Assembly (NCBI GenBank): GCA_963575745.1
Contig: CAUYUJ010017823.1
Location: 92,101-156,100 of the forward strand
Source: Prorocentrum cordatum
Lineage: Eukaryota; Sar; Dinophyceae; Prorocentrales; Prorocentraceae
Reading direction: 5' to 3'
DNA length: 64,000 nucleotides
Position 1 is the stretch's first letter, and the number at the start of each line of letters is the position of its first letter. The translations under genes and the position numbers were made by a program. Below the pieces are notes generated by a model. That model did not search any database and was not told the DNA's origin. It saw only the letters and a list, made by a program, of their open reading frames with translations. Positions 10,236 to 21,061 of the stretch are shown one piece after another.

Positions 10236-10370
10236 TATGTTCCCAGGCCTGCTAGCGAGCCTCGTGCTCCATGCCCTTGCTACTGTACCACGCACATGCG
10301 CGCGTGCGCACATGCGCGCGTGCTCACGCATGCTGGTACATATATATATATATACATGTATTATGTATAC

Positions 10371-10420
<50 letters not shown>

Positions 10421-11095
10421 ATGCACATGCACGTGCACGCGCGCCAATTCGCTCCGATCTAACATCGAAGATGGCGAGCTACACTTTCCGAGTGGACGCC
10501 GGCTGACCTTCGAACGCGCTGGGCCCTCCCCCATCCCATTCGCCCTATATTCCCCTGGTGGTGGTCGCATCCCGCTAGCAGTGCCCCCCATGCATATCCT
10601 CCTGACCTCCCTGCAGGGCCCCTTGCTCTGGACTCGAATCTGCGGCGCCCCCCCCCGCCCCCCCCGCGCGCATGAAAGCGCGCCGCGCGGATGCCTGCCG
10701 GAAGACGTCGACGCTATGAGCGCCGTCGTGATCAGTTCCAGCGCCTGCGGGGCACCCCCGGGGCCGAGACTCGACGCGACGCACGCAAATATACATGCCT
10801 GATCTGTTCGATCACCATGCGACCACTCGATGCCCGCATACAACAAGTTCGCACAATACACATCACAAGCGCGATGCATGCAACAGAGTATCCACGCGAC
10901 TAGCCCGAGGTCCATTATCGCTCTTGCACCCTATTAGTGTCCCAAATTTATGCGTAGTTTCCACTAGTTGTTTCAGCTGAGGCCAATGTAAGCGACGATG
11001 TCTGTGATGATTGTTTCTGGTTTTGTTTGGCTTCGCTTGCTTGAACGTGGGTTTCCTGTAGTAGCGGCAAGTTTCCGCGGGTATAGAGCAGGCCG
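10236..11095. other. spacer with TA microsatellite, no clear gene
   Basis: A long TA tract lies at about 10340-10416, followed by GCATGCACATGCACG. The segment 10440-10980 has short open frames on both strands, none convincing. Confidence 0.5.
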
Positions 11096-11096
11096 A

Positions 11097-11415
11097 TGTC
11101 GTCCGTAGTTGTCCCTTGTTGTCCCTTTATGTCCCTCGTTGTCCCTCTTTGTCCCTTGTTGTCCCTGTTTGTCTCTCTGCGTCGTCCATTTTTGTACGTG
11201 TTTATCTCTTCTTGTCATTGTTTGTCCCTGTGTGTCCCTTTTTGTCTCTCTTTGTCATTGTTTGTCCCTGTTTGTCCCTTTTTGTCCCTCTTTGTCCTTT
11301 TTTGTCTCTGTTTGCCCCTTTGTGTCCCTCTTTGTCCCTTGTTGTCCCTCTTTGTCTCTTTTTGCCCCTCGTTGTCCCTCGTTGCCCCTATTCGTCCCTC
11401 GTTGTCCCTATGTCG
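11097..11415 (+). repeat. decamer array (TTTGTCCCTG)n
   Basis: About 30 copies of TTTGTCCCTN or TTGTCCCTCG, a T-rich relative of the 9926 array. Confidence 0.95.
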
Positions 11416-11574
11416 ATGTCCGCGTTGTTTCGGTTTATATGTCCCTATGTATCACTGCCCGCCTTGCACATCATATTTCCATGCTCTACATCTCGCCCCG
11501 CAAGTCCATTGCGCGCTCCCCTCACTGGCGCCGGCGCTGCGCATATCTCGACGTGTAAATAACATCGTTGCGGG

Positions 11575-11890
11575 CCCCAGAGACGAGGACATCGGCAGCT
11601 CCGCGGGCCCGGGGACGCGGACATCGAGCGGCCTCAGCGGCCCAAATCGGTGGACATCGCCCCCCCCGCGCGGCCCCCGAAACGCGGACATCGGGCCCAG
11701 AAAAGCTAAAAAGCGTGGACATTTGGGGTCCTCGCGCGGAAATAACTTGCGAAACTCAAAGAATTCGCTGCGAACTTTCAAGAGCAATTTTGCTTGCCGG
11801 CCCAAAAACGTGGACATCGGGCCCTGATCAGGCCCGAAAACGAGGACATTGACCTGCGCGTCGGGCCCCAAAACGGGGACATTTGGCGGC
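11575..11890 (+). repeat. irregular GGACATCGGGCCC repeat
   Basis: About eight copies of a core like AAACGNGGACATCGGGCCC at irregular spacing, interrupted near 11720-11800 by unrelated sequence. The GGACAT word links it loosely to the decamer family. Confidence 0.7.
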
Positions 11891-11989
11891 GCCGCTCGGC
11901 CGACCCAGCGCGCGCCCCGCCCGCCCTGACCTTCCGCGCCGGCCATGAGGAAACCCCGGAGGATCGGGCCCAAAAAGCATTCAATTTCT

Positions 11990-12640
11990 TATTATTTCTG
12001 TGAATACATCACATCTTGTTACATTGTCAACAATTAGCAATATTACTACCTAGTATGAACATTATGTATTGATTTCCTATGATTATGTAACATTATGCTG
12101 CAATATTGAGATACTCGCAGCAACGTCTCGATATTCACTCTTTTCCAAACCGAAATGTCAGAATCTATGTTTCTCTATACCAATGTATTGCTATGCGGCT
12201 ATATTTACATATTCGCATGCACTCACAGTTTATGTCTATATAGGTAGGTATATGAGGCATCACATACGTATACTCATATGTCACTACATCTATGAAGAAG
12301 CACATACGTTGTGCTATGTAAACATGCCCTTTGTACATATGTACATACATAAGACTGTATACATGTAGTATGCAATTGCTCCAGTATCACCACATATATA
12401 TACATATATATACCACTGTATATGTATGGATGTGTACTCAATATACGCATACACGTATGTGTATGTCCTTGTCCATACGCGCGTGCATACTCACTGTATG
12501 CATGTATGCCACTATGTACACATATCTGCATATATATATATAGGTATATATCGCGTAGGCTCACACATATGTACATATATATATATACCAGTCTATGTGT
12601 ACATGCATATGCTTTGCACGTTGTAGGATATACTCGTGCA
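11990..12640. other. AT-rich island with CATA/TATG repeats
   Basis: About 650 bases of AT-rich DNA with many ACATA, TATGTA and TACATA words but no long pure tract. Translations are Tyr/His/Ile/Cys-rich shadows. Composition differs sharply from both flanks. Confidence 0.6.
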
Positions 12641-13734
12641 CAACATGCCGACGCTTCAGCTGCATGCCACTGTCCGAAGGATCGCCGACCCTCGCCGACC
12701 CTGGCGCGGCACTCTAGCTCACGCTGCGCCGAGCGGCGATCACGCGTTGGGCGCGCGTGCGATATCGCGCGCTGGGTGCGCGCGCTGTTCTATCTATTCT
12801 CGCGATTCCCGCGAAACGCCCCCCCCCCCCCCCCCCAATAGATGTGGGTGGATAGCGTTGTTTAGCATTATGGGTTATGGGGGATAAGGCCCTCCTCGTT
12901 CCACCCTCCTCGGACCCTCCGCCCTCGGGGTGCTTGAGCTCGCGGCTGCGAGCAAGCAAATGATGAATGGGCAACGCCCCATCGCATGCATTCCACATTA
13001 TGTTTTTGACGGATGTCACCCCCCTGTGGCCGAGCGCGACGCGTTTGATCCCGACAGGGGCATTTCCTAACGAACGCGAACGCACGTTAGTTCCGCGAGC
13101 CTCTCTTCCTGTCGACTCACGCGTTATCGTGTGAGTACGACGCGAAGAAACGGGAGTGGATGACGGACAACTTCAATAGTTGTTGGACTGTTCCCCTTGC
13201 CCAAAATATGCTCGACCTCCTCCTCCTATCCTCCTCCTCCTCCTCCCCCCCCTCCTCCCCCTCCTCCTCCTCCTCCTCCGCCTCCCCGGGCCTCCTCCAC
13301 CCGCCCTGAAAAAACTGGAGCTCTCCTCCCCCTATATCCCCGGCCCCCCCCCCCCAAGGCGGCGCCCCCCAGCTGCCTGCCCCGCCCCCGTGGATCTCCC
13401 ATATATCGCCCCAGTCGGATCTTGATTCGTTTTATGGGCTGCTGCCCCGCGCGCCCCCCATTCGCCATGGCCCCATCCGCCCCCCTTCGCCTGAGCGGGG
13501 CGCGGTCGGCGCGATTTGGGGGGGGTCGGGCCCCCGAGAGGCCTGCCAGGGGCGCGCCGACATGCGATAATCTATTGGCCTAGGCGGCAGTTGGGTGGCC
13601 GACCGCTTTCCATCCAGAGACGCATTGCAGCGTAAGACCCCTGCTCATCTCGCCTACTTCACCTCCTATATGGCCCTTCCTCCTCGCCTCCTATATACCC
13701 TGCCTCTCATGCCTACTCCCCCGCATCTGCCCCG
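12641..13734. other. no firm gene; polypyrimidine tract
   Basis: A minus-strand frame around 12930-13060 (VTSVKNIMWNACDGALPIHH) looks protein-like but has no good start or splice ends. The plus strand at 13220-13290 is a CTCCTC tract; 13440-13570 is GC-rich with no clear gene. Confidence 0.4.
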
Positions 13735-13860
13735 CTAGCGCTCCCTCTCCAGGTCCACGCGGGCCCTCCTCCTGCTCCCCCCCAGCCGGCGCTCGGCGGC
13801 GACGTCCTCGCCAGCCTCTCGGCCCCCGGGGTCAACGAGCTTCTCGAGGCCGCCCAGCGC
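13735..13860 (-). CDS. possible terminal exon, charged
   Basis: 42 codons including the TAG stop, opened by CTCGCGCGAG at phase 0. It encodes ALGGLEKLVDPGGREAGEDV followed by an Arg-rich tail ending RVDLERER. Third positions are strongly G/C. An upstream exon may lie near 14440-14490, where the minus strand reads RRWASALQLVRRIFEVQRQ after CTTGCAG. Function unknown. Confidence 0.4.
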   Translation of the reverse strand, partial: ALGGLEKLVDPGGREAGEDVAAERRLGGSRRRARVDLERER

Positions 13861-14572
13861 CTCGCGCGAGCGGAATGATATATGGGGGAGGGGGGCGAAA
13901 TGGGGCTTCGAGGAAGCCGGCGAGCAGGTGGATGGTTGAGGTGAATGGTTGAGCGGGGGGCCAGAGCGGGGGCAGGGAGCGGCAGTGAGGGTTTGTAGCG
14001 ACAAGGAAGTGAGCATCAGGCGAGGCGAAGATGAGGGGTCACGATCTTGGGCCGAAGGTCAGATTTCCACGTGCTCTAGCTTTCAAAAGGCCCAAACGTT
14101 TCTTCGAGGCAGCCCGGCCGCCCCCGAGGGCCACGCGCGTCAGTTGTTCGAGCCGCGCCAAGCCGCGGCGACGAGGAGGGCCACGCAGGCCCGGAAAAAA
14201 CAACCCTGGAAAAAACAACCCTGGCCCATCCTTATCGTTTCTCTCCGCGTTCCGCTTCCTTCTCTCGATCGTCCGCGCCGCCCACCTCGTGCCCCCCGTC
14301 GCCGCCCCCCATCGTCCCTTCTCATTCCCCTCGCCACTGCCCCTCCAGAGGCCCCTTCCCCCTCTCGCCCGCCCCCCTCATCCGATATCCCCCTCCTCCT
14401 CCTCCTCGCTATCCCCCTATATACCTCCACCCTGCCGCTGCACCTCGAATATCCGACGCACCAGCTGCAAGGCAGAAGCCCAGCGCCTGCAAGACGCGCG
14501 CATGTCCACTGAAACCATGCCTCTTTGGGGCGAGGCTACCGATTATATATCGGAATGACAGAATAAGGCTCT

Positions 14573-14959
14573 CTACAACATATGTGCATTCCTTCGCGGG
14601 TTTGCTATTCCCAGTGCAACTTCAAGCGCAACAACGCAAGCTGCAACATAAATGAGCTGTAAAAAATGGGACTGCCCACTCGCAAGCCGGCGCGCCATGC
14701 CCCGCCGCAAGCTCGGGCTAGCAGGCACGATGCGCCGAAAATGCCGCCGCGCACATGACCCTAATGATTCTGCTGGCAACTCACATCTGTAGTGACCCCT
14801 TTGACGGGCCAACATTGCCATGCCCATGTCGCTGGCCTGCTGGGCCACCCATCGCTCGCATCCACTATGCAACATCGAGATTCGCCATCTTTCACTCAGG
14901 CACCCTCTCTGCCCCGACTGGGGGCAGCGCGTCTCTCTCCGACCTCGCCACGTGAAGCT

Positions 14960-15021
<62 letters not shown>

Positions 15022-15766
15022 TTTGCCCTCCCAGCTCCATGGTGAATTCATCTGGCGCTTGCATTTCCATCGCACGGAGCATTGTAATGCCCAGATCAAG
15101 TCTGTCATCGATGTAAGTCAGCGCCGGGCGGAATCTCGCCGGCACGAGGAGCGCGGCCATGGTGCCATCGGGATCGTGTAAGACTTGTCGCGCACATCCA
15201 CTGGCGAGAGGAGCGTACTCTCGGAGGAATACTGGCGTGCAAATCAGCTGTCGCTTCATTCTGGTGTCTGGCTCGAGAGGCCTGCACCGCTTGCGCTTGA
15301 CAAAGCAAGGGTTCCATAGCTCCACCTGGAACGATTTGTCGAAGGTCATTATCACCATGGCTGCTCCTGAGTGCCACGACATACTCTCGAACGCAAAGGT
15401 CTTGAACTGGCTGCTATCGGCCCAATTTCGAGTCGTCTCGTCTTGCTCAATGATACCCCAGTGGGGTGATCCCCAGTAAACGAGACCGAGCTTGCCTCCT
15501 GCCTCCAAGACAGAAGGGTACAACTTATAGTCACCACGGCAGTCTAATCCAGAGATCCCGTAGAGCGGACCCTGCGCTCCCATGCCGCACAATACGTTGA
15601 CGTGCTTCAGAGTATCTGCGAAAAGCTGCTTTTCCTCTTCGGACGCCTCGCTGCCTGGCTCTGGCTGCCGCTCGATGTCAGTAAGAATCATGTTCTTGTA
15701 CGGTAGTGCGCTCGGCACTGAGCGCGAATGATGCGCGCCCGCGCCGCTGGGGGCTGGCCGGCCCAT
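14573..15766 (-). CDS. hypothetical protein, 397 aa, with in-frame (GA)n tract
   Basis: A long open frame from an ATG at 15766. The first 230 or so residues look like a folded protein (LTDIERQPEPGSEASEEEKQ, KLGLVYWGSPHWGIIEQDE, ESMSWHSGAAMVIMTFDKSF) without repeats. The frame then crosses a CT/GA dinucleotide tract read as (SL)n and continues for about 130 residues to MARRLASGQSHFLQLIYVAA and the stop. The tract is more likely in an intron, with GGCAAACG before it as a possible GC donor, in which case the last part may not belong. There is no signal peptide; the hydrophobic stretch near the C-terminus (LIYVAACVVALEVAL) could be a membrane segment if the reading is right. I do not recognise the family. 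Confidence 0.45.
14965..15018. repeat. (GA)n microsatellite
   Basis: About 27 GA units inside the 397-aa open frame. Confidence 0.95.
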
Positions 15767-15829
15767 GCAGTCTCGGTCTCGGGCGAGCACCCAAATAAAC
15801 AAAACACTGTACTGCAATCCTCAATTGCG

Positions 15830-16435
15830 CCACGGAATATGGGGGCGGGCGGGCGGAAGGGGGGCGCCAGAGGGAGGTGGGGGGAGGGCGGAAGGCGGGG
15901 GGGCGCGAGGCGGGGTGCGTCGCGGCAGCGCCTACCTCGCCCCGCTACGCACCGCCTATATGCACCCGCCCTGCCCGTCTGCCCTTCATCCCTCCTCCCC
16001 GACCCTACACCCCTTCTCTCCCCCTCCCCTGCCCCCCCCCCCCCCCCCCCCTAGCCCGACCACGCCCGCCCCTGCTCGCCCCCGCGAGGTGGCAACCTTG
16101 CGCGCGCCAGGGGCGGCGGCTTTACGGAATCATAACACGGCGCCGCCGCTCCCGAAAGGCGGAGGATATTTGGGTGAGAGGGGGATATATGACGAATGGA
16201 AGGGAAGGCTGGAGGACGGAGGGAAGGGGCAGGAGGAGGGGGCTGGATGAGGACCGGAGATATTGACAGCAATACGGGGCTCGGGCCGCCCAGGGCCCGG
16301 GCGATATCAGGCAAGAGGGGGGGGGGGGGCGGAGTGGAAGAGGAAGAGTAGGAGAAGGAGATACTGTGCGGCAAACACACAGGGGAACGAGGCCTCTCGA
16401 GACACTTGTTTTCACTAGCGCAGCCCGCGCATGCA
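15830..16435. other. no gene; G-rich and C-rich blocks
   Basis: G-rich 15840-15920, then C-rich 15960-16090 with a C homopolymer, then G-rich again to 16340. It lies between the 397-aa ORF and the 3' end of the methyltransferase gene. Confidence 0.5.
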
Positions 16436-16442
16436 AAGGTGA

Positions 16443-16819
16443 TTATCCACAGTGCGGGTACAGCAGAGGAATGAGGGACTCGAGCGCGTGCTGCACGACC
16501 GGCAACGCCATGGCGTTGCCCGCCAACCTCCCCATCTGCAAAGCAGACCCTACTGGGTGCATCTGGGAAGGATCCATGCCCTGCAGTTTGAGCAGCTCAT
16601 CTGCTCGTAATCGGCGCCTGTGGGAGGTCACCCAGAAGCCCGCGCCTCGTGACCACGTTAAAGTGGGTGAGAAATCCAACTATGCGCAGACGAACTTGGC
16701 GGTTGAATCCGCAGGCGCATGGCCATGCGCAGCTAGGCCCAGGGTTTGCTGGCCCACTCGTTGGGCTTGCGGGCCCCTGTTGGGCCCCCGCTGGCTGAAT
16801 GAACATATTGAGTGTGGAA

Positions 16820-16850
<31 letters not shown>

Positions 16851-18020
16851 TATATATATATATATATATATATGCATACATATGGTCATGCACACGTGCA
16901 TTTCACACGCGATTAAGGGGTGCGGTTAGGCGACGGCCTGCAATCTCTACGTCGATAATCCAAGGCTCCCTGTCTGGCCTCGCCCCTTGCTTCCGCAGGG
17001 CCCTGAGCGACCTACGAAGATTTCGAATAGCGTGGGTGTTCGCTTCCCTGGTTGGTCGAGCCTCCAGCTCGCCTTTCTCTGCCGCTAGAAACTGAGACAC
17101 CGGCGCGACGGCTGGCCTCGGTGGCTTTCGCAGCCTGGGTTCGCAGCCGACGGACTCATGGATGCCGAGGATATAAACCCTCGGCCTTCGCTGAGGCAAG
17201 CCGAAGACCGTCGCTCCCGCCACCGGGGCACCAGGCGCGACGCTGCCTCCCATCTCCCCCGCCCGCCCCCCCGCATTCAGTCGCCCGTTCTTGAGAACCC
17301 CGCAGACGCCGCAGGCGCGCGCGCCGGCCCCCCCCCGCATAAGGAGGAGGAGGGGCACGTGGGAGGCGGATGAAAGGCGGGGGGAGAAAACGAAACGGGA
17401 GAAAGGCAGGAAGATATGAGGGGGGAGGCAGGAGGGGGGCAGCAGGACGCACATGGTTATTATTGCCAGGGGCAGACGGGGCAACGCCGCAGGCGTCTCG
17501 ACTCCGAAGCGAGATACTCGCGCCAGATGGCGCGATAGCCGCACTCCTGCAAATCCTGCAAGATACGATTCAAGGCGTCGCCGCCGTTGTGAGATTTGAT
17601 GCCCGAGACGTTCTTGAGCAGAACTGAGCGGACTAGCGGCCTCCTCGAATTTCGTCTCCGTTCCCGCAGCGTCTTGAGGATCCCCTTGTACGCCTTGCTC
17701 CGGCGGTCCCTGAACCCTCTTCGTAGGCCGAGAGCGCTGAAAGGTTGGCAAAGGAACCCGCCTACTAGACAATCTATCTCCTCCGCGTCGATATCGTCGG
17801 GGCCCCTCGCTGAACAATCGCCGAATAGCTGCGTCGGCGAATGGTTCCTCTCGATGAACGCTCTTGCTGTCGGGTCCGTCTCCGACGAAAACACGTGCTC
17901 GAGGGAAATGCTGCCAGCCAGGAAATGGGGCGTCTGCCGAAACGCATACACTGGCGCATCTAAACCCGAACAGTCTGTGGCGAGCCTGAACGCAGGCACT
18001 CGACGCCTCTTCCTGGCCAT
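16443..18020 (-). CDS. C5-cytosine DNA methyltransferase, three exons
   Basis: Three minus-strand exons, about 18020-17504, 17213-16942 and 16679-16443, carry the methyltransferase motifs in order. From the ATG at 18020: motif I as TDCSGLDAPVYAF (residues 15-27), the SAM-site acidic region near 41-50, motif IV GGFLCQPFSALG with the catalytic Cys at 91, and motif VI as LLKNVSGI, where Lys136 replaces the usual Glu. Exon 2 gives motif VIII VFGLPQRRPRVYILG and EPWIIDVE. Exon 3, after GCATAG, gives SPTLTWSRGAGFWVT, the LRADELLKLQGM block and motif X as GRLAGNAMALPVVQ, then TAA. The enzyme class transfers a methyl group from SAM to cytosine in DNA in the nucleus. The exon 1/2 boundary is not resolved. 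The frame also stays open upstream through the decamer array to 18593, so the true N-terminus is uncertain. The Lys may impair catalysis. Confidence 0.8.
16822..16874. repeat. (TATG)n(TA)n microsatellite in methyltransferase intron 2
   Basis: Six TATG units then TA units, lying between exon 2 and exon 3 of the methyltransferase gene. Confidence 0.95.
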
Positions 18021-18129
18021 CGCTTGGCCCGAGATGGCTACGGATACAGGCGAGGCCACGCTAACGCGCCCACGATGCGCGCGAGGCATCCAGGAGCGCA
18101 GGGAATACACATGGGCACTGAGGGGCATC

Positions 18130-18600
18130 CGGGAACGCCGAGGGCCACCAGGGATGCTGATGGGACATATAGGGGGATGCCCATGGGGCCCCCGCGGACA
18201 TCCAGGGACATAAAGGCACGCCCGTGGAACCCGAAGGACATGCAGGGACATATGAAGGGACATCTGGGGACATCCAGGGACACGCGGGGACATCCAGGGA
18301 CATGGGGGGGCACCGAGGGACAAGGAGGGACATCCAGGGACACCCAGGGACATCAAAGGACAAGGAGGGAGGGACATCCAGGGACACGGAGAGACATCCA
18401 GGGACACCGAAGGACACTCAGGGACACCGAGGGGCATCAAAGGACACCGAGGGAATTCCAGGGGCGCCAAGGGACGTCCAGGGACACCAAGGGACATCGA
18501 GGGACATCGAGGGACATGCGCGGACATCCAGAAGACACCTGGGGGCATATCCACGGGCACCGAGGGACGTGCCCAGGACACACTTGAGGACATCGCGCGT
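18130..18600 (-). repeat. decamer array (ACATCCAGGG)n
   Basis: About 40 imperfect copies of GGGACATCCA on the plus strand, the reverse complement of the 9926 family. It ends roughly 100 bases upstream of the methyltransferase ATG, so it occupies the promoter or N-terminal coding region of that gene. Confidence 0.95.
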
Positions 18601-19317
18601 CACGCAGGGCTCCTTGGGTGAGATCCGACGGCATCTGGCGATGCTAGTGCCCGCGCCTAGCTGCCTTCTCGCCCCCCCCCATCGTTGCCCCCCCCCCGGC
18701 GCCTCTGCTCTATCAATAGTCGACGGGGGCTATGCTGGGGGGGCCGCGTCTATATGCAGGAACATTGTTCAGGAGACTCACTGCCTCTGAGTGGGGCTTA
18801 TAAGGTGCTCAAGCGCACTAGGCAACTACTGCTGGCGTGAATTTGAAGGGCCTGTCAACTTGGATTCCTTCGGATTGTGTTGGGATATATGCGGCCCCAG
18901 GGTACTTGCACCTCTTTCCACGTTGAAACGCGTGTCCACAGGCGTTAACCTAATCCGAAGAACTCGCTTGAGGCTCGGGGGCCGGGGCGCGATGGCGCGA
19001 TGCCACAGAGGCCACGTGTCAATGCCCATTGTAGCCATCGTGCGCGCCAGGGAGGGGGGGCCCTCACCTCGAGGAGGCGCGGGTGGCGCCACGATAAGAA
19101 ATCGAGGATGCACAGGCGAGCGGGGACATGCATGCTAAGAGGGGGGGGTGATGCGGGGGCGAGGGGGGCAGATATTAAAGAGCTGCGGGAGCGGACGGGG
19201 GCCGACGGGCGAGGGGGGCCGACGGAGGCGAGGAGGAGAAGGGTGGGCGCGGGATAGGAGGGAGGAGGATGAAGCGGGCCAAGCAGCAGTGCGCGGGAGA
19301 AGGGGTCGATCCTCCAC
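18601..19317. other. no firm gene
   Basis: The minus strand near 18960-19050 reads MGIDTWPLWHRAIAPRPPS without clear boundaries. The plus strand 19130-19280 is G-rich. Possible downstream part of the gene containing the 19318-19371 exon. Confidence 0.35.
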
Positions 19318-19371
19318 CAGGCGCATCCCCTGGACGAGCCCGCCGAACGTGATCGCGCTCGCCATAGCGTC
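19318..19371 (-). CDS. possible exon, 18 codons
   Basis: Between CTGCCCCCAG and the donor GTGGAG lie exactly 18 codons, DAMASAITFGGLVQGMRL, phase 0 at both ends. The minus strand upstream (19440-19610) is purine-rich, so no pyrimidine tract supports the acceptor beyond the local CCCCAG. Product unknown. Confidence 0.35.
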
Positions 19372-19751
19372 CTGGGGGCAGGGGAGGATTGAGGTGGAGG
19401 GGCGGAGAGTCCACCTCTGTCGCCTCGTGCTCGCACTTCCTCCTCCTCGATCCTCCTCGCTCCTCCTCCTCGCTCCTCCTCCGCTCCTCCACCTTATCTG
19501 ATCCTCCCCCTCCCCATCCTATCCCCCTGCCCCCCCCGCCCCCCCCCCCCCCTTCTGCCCTCCATCCCCTCTCATCTTCGCCACCTCATGTTTCACCTCT
19601 CTGTCCTCCTCGATCCTGCCCACCCCGCTAACACTAGCTCTTCGCCGACGCCGCTGCCGGAGCGGGATAGCAGCGCATGGGGCCAGTAGAGCGTAGACGA
19701 GGGGCCAATGCTATTGCCAATGAGAAGTGGCATGGGAAGTAGAACGGAAGA

Positions 19752-19835
19752 TACACATATATATGATATATGATATATATATATGAATATATATATATAT
19801 ATATATATATATCATATCATATATGTATATATAAA
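19752..19835. repeat. TA/ATATG microsatellite
   Basis: Imperfect TA tract with ATATGATATA words. Confidence 0.9.
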
Positions 19836-20226
19836 CAGAGATACTATAGCGGTGACAAATGTACGAGATCATTGCGGCTGGCACGCGCATGTCGCAATAT
19901 CGCCTCAGGAGGGGGGATGCGGGGGGGGGGTCGAGGAGCGGCGGAGGGGGGCAGGATAGGCGGGAGGAGGCAGAGGCGGAGTAACATGAGGGCGCACAGG
20001 GGGGGAGGGGCATGGGCGAGGGCAACGTGCAATGCGCGAGGCACGCGGGGAGGGGGGCAGGGCGGCGGGATAGCGACCTGCGATCGCCACCCCCAACTCC
20101 GTTCTCGCCGCCGCCTCGACCCCATGTAACGCCCATCGGATCGCCAGCCGCTCTTCTCTCTCGCCCGCGCCCGAGCCATGGGGCCATCTCCGTCGCCCGC
20201 GCCTCCGCCTGGGCGGAGCGCGGACC

Positions 20227-20781
20227 ATGATCAGCGGCGCAGGAGGTCCTTGGCGCAGCGCAGCGGCGCAGCGCAGACGTCGGTCGACTTCGAAGGCGAC
20301 GGCTGGCCTTGCGATCCGCCCGCCCGGCAATTCGCATGGCGAGCGGGCGAGCTCGGGCGTGGGCGAGGGGCTCAACCAGGCGCTGCCGGCAGCAAGGCTG
20401 GGCGACGAGGGCGACAAGGGCGACGAGCAGCTGGGCAGCCCCGACAGTTTCGAAACTGTCGGGGCTGCCCAGCTGCTCCAGCGACGACACCGACGGATGC
20501 AACGGCTGGGACCATATGCAGAGTGGGGCGGCTGCTACGCCGGCGACGACAGCAGCTCCAGCCAAGAAGACGAGCCCGACATGGGCGCCCACGAGCGCGC
20601 GATCAGGCCCGTCGCCGACACCGTCGAGGGCGCGGGCGCTGGCGAGTCACGCATCGCTCCCAGCGCCGATTGCCAGGACATGGTCGACAGCGAGGACGGC
20701 ATCAAGGAGGGCGACGCCGCCGTCGAGGGCGCCGAGCATCGCTACGGCGTAAAGTGCGAAGATTACTACACGTACTCTTAG
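20227..20781 (+). CDS. possible acidic protein, contains a perfect palindrome
   Basis: The frame is open from 20227 to a TAG at 20781 and has strongly G/C third positions in the part reading RLGDEGDKGDEQLGSPDS and later CYAGDDSSSSQEDEPDMG, EGAGAGESRIAPSADCQ and KCEDYYTYS. The product is acidic and probably disordered. The 54-bp palindrome at 20425 lies in frame; just after it another frame (SSDDTDGCNGWDHMQ) also looks protein-like, so the palindrome may have disturbed the reading. The start is unknown and may lie in an upstream exon. A second candidate exon follows at 20921. Confidence 0.4.
   Translation: MISGAGGPWRSAAAQRRRRSTSKATAGLAIRPPGNSHGERASSGVGEGLNQALPAARLGDEGDKGDEQLGSPDSFETVGAAQLLQRRHRRMQRLGPYAEWGGCYAGDDSSSSQEDEPDMGAHERAIRPVADTVEGAGAGESRIAPSADCQDMVDSEDGIKEGDAAVEGAEHRYGVKCEDYYTYS
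20425..20478. repeat. 54-bp perfect palindrome
   Basis: Two 27-base arms with no spacer, centred on TTTCGAAA; each arm contains CAGCTGGGCAGCCCCGACAG or its complement. No mismatches. It ends at a C/C non-pair on both sides. Confidence 0.95.
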
Positions 20782-20920
20782 CTGCTCTGCATGGGCTTAC
20801 CTGGCGAGGGACCAGGCGCGCATGGGCACGGGGGCGGCGCGCGCGAGCCCGCGGGGATGGGCGGGGGCGAATCGCAAGACGAGTCGCGCGATTCGGATGC
20901 GCCCATGGCGAGCCGCTCCA

Positions 20921-21061
20921 TCAAACGATTCAGAGTCGCCGCCTATACTCGAGCCGTTCGTGAGGAGGCCGCCAGCGGGAGCGACTCGCAAGCTGCCTAT
21001 AATCGAGCGACCCGAGCGGAAGCCCGCGGAGACCGCCCCCGCATACTTCCGCGATGCTTAG
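20921..21061 (+). CDS. possible terminal exon
   Basis: The frame NDSESPPILEPFVRRPPAG continues to ERPERKPAETAPAYFRDA and a TAG at 21061, with G/C third positions far better than the overlapping frames. The 5' boundary is not fixed; the approximate start given is where the good frame becomes evident. Confidence 0.35.
   Translation, partial: SNDSESPPILEPFVRRPPAGATRKLPIIERPERKPAETAPAYFRDA

Noticed and set aside
9902-10331. ORFs of [16 protein letters not shown] type as a repeat protein
   Set aside because: All three frames on both strands give similar strings because the unit is ten bases; frames come from lack of stops in the repeat.
20178-20963. 261-codon plus-strand ORF overlapping the acidic exon
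   Set aside because: It is Arg/Gly-rich with weaker third-position bias than the overlapping acidic frame; judged a shadow.
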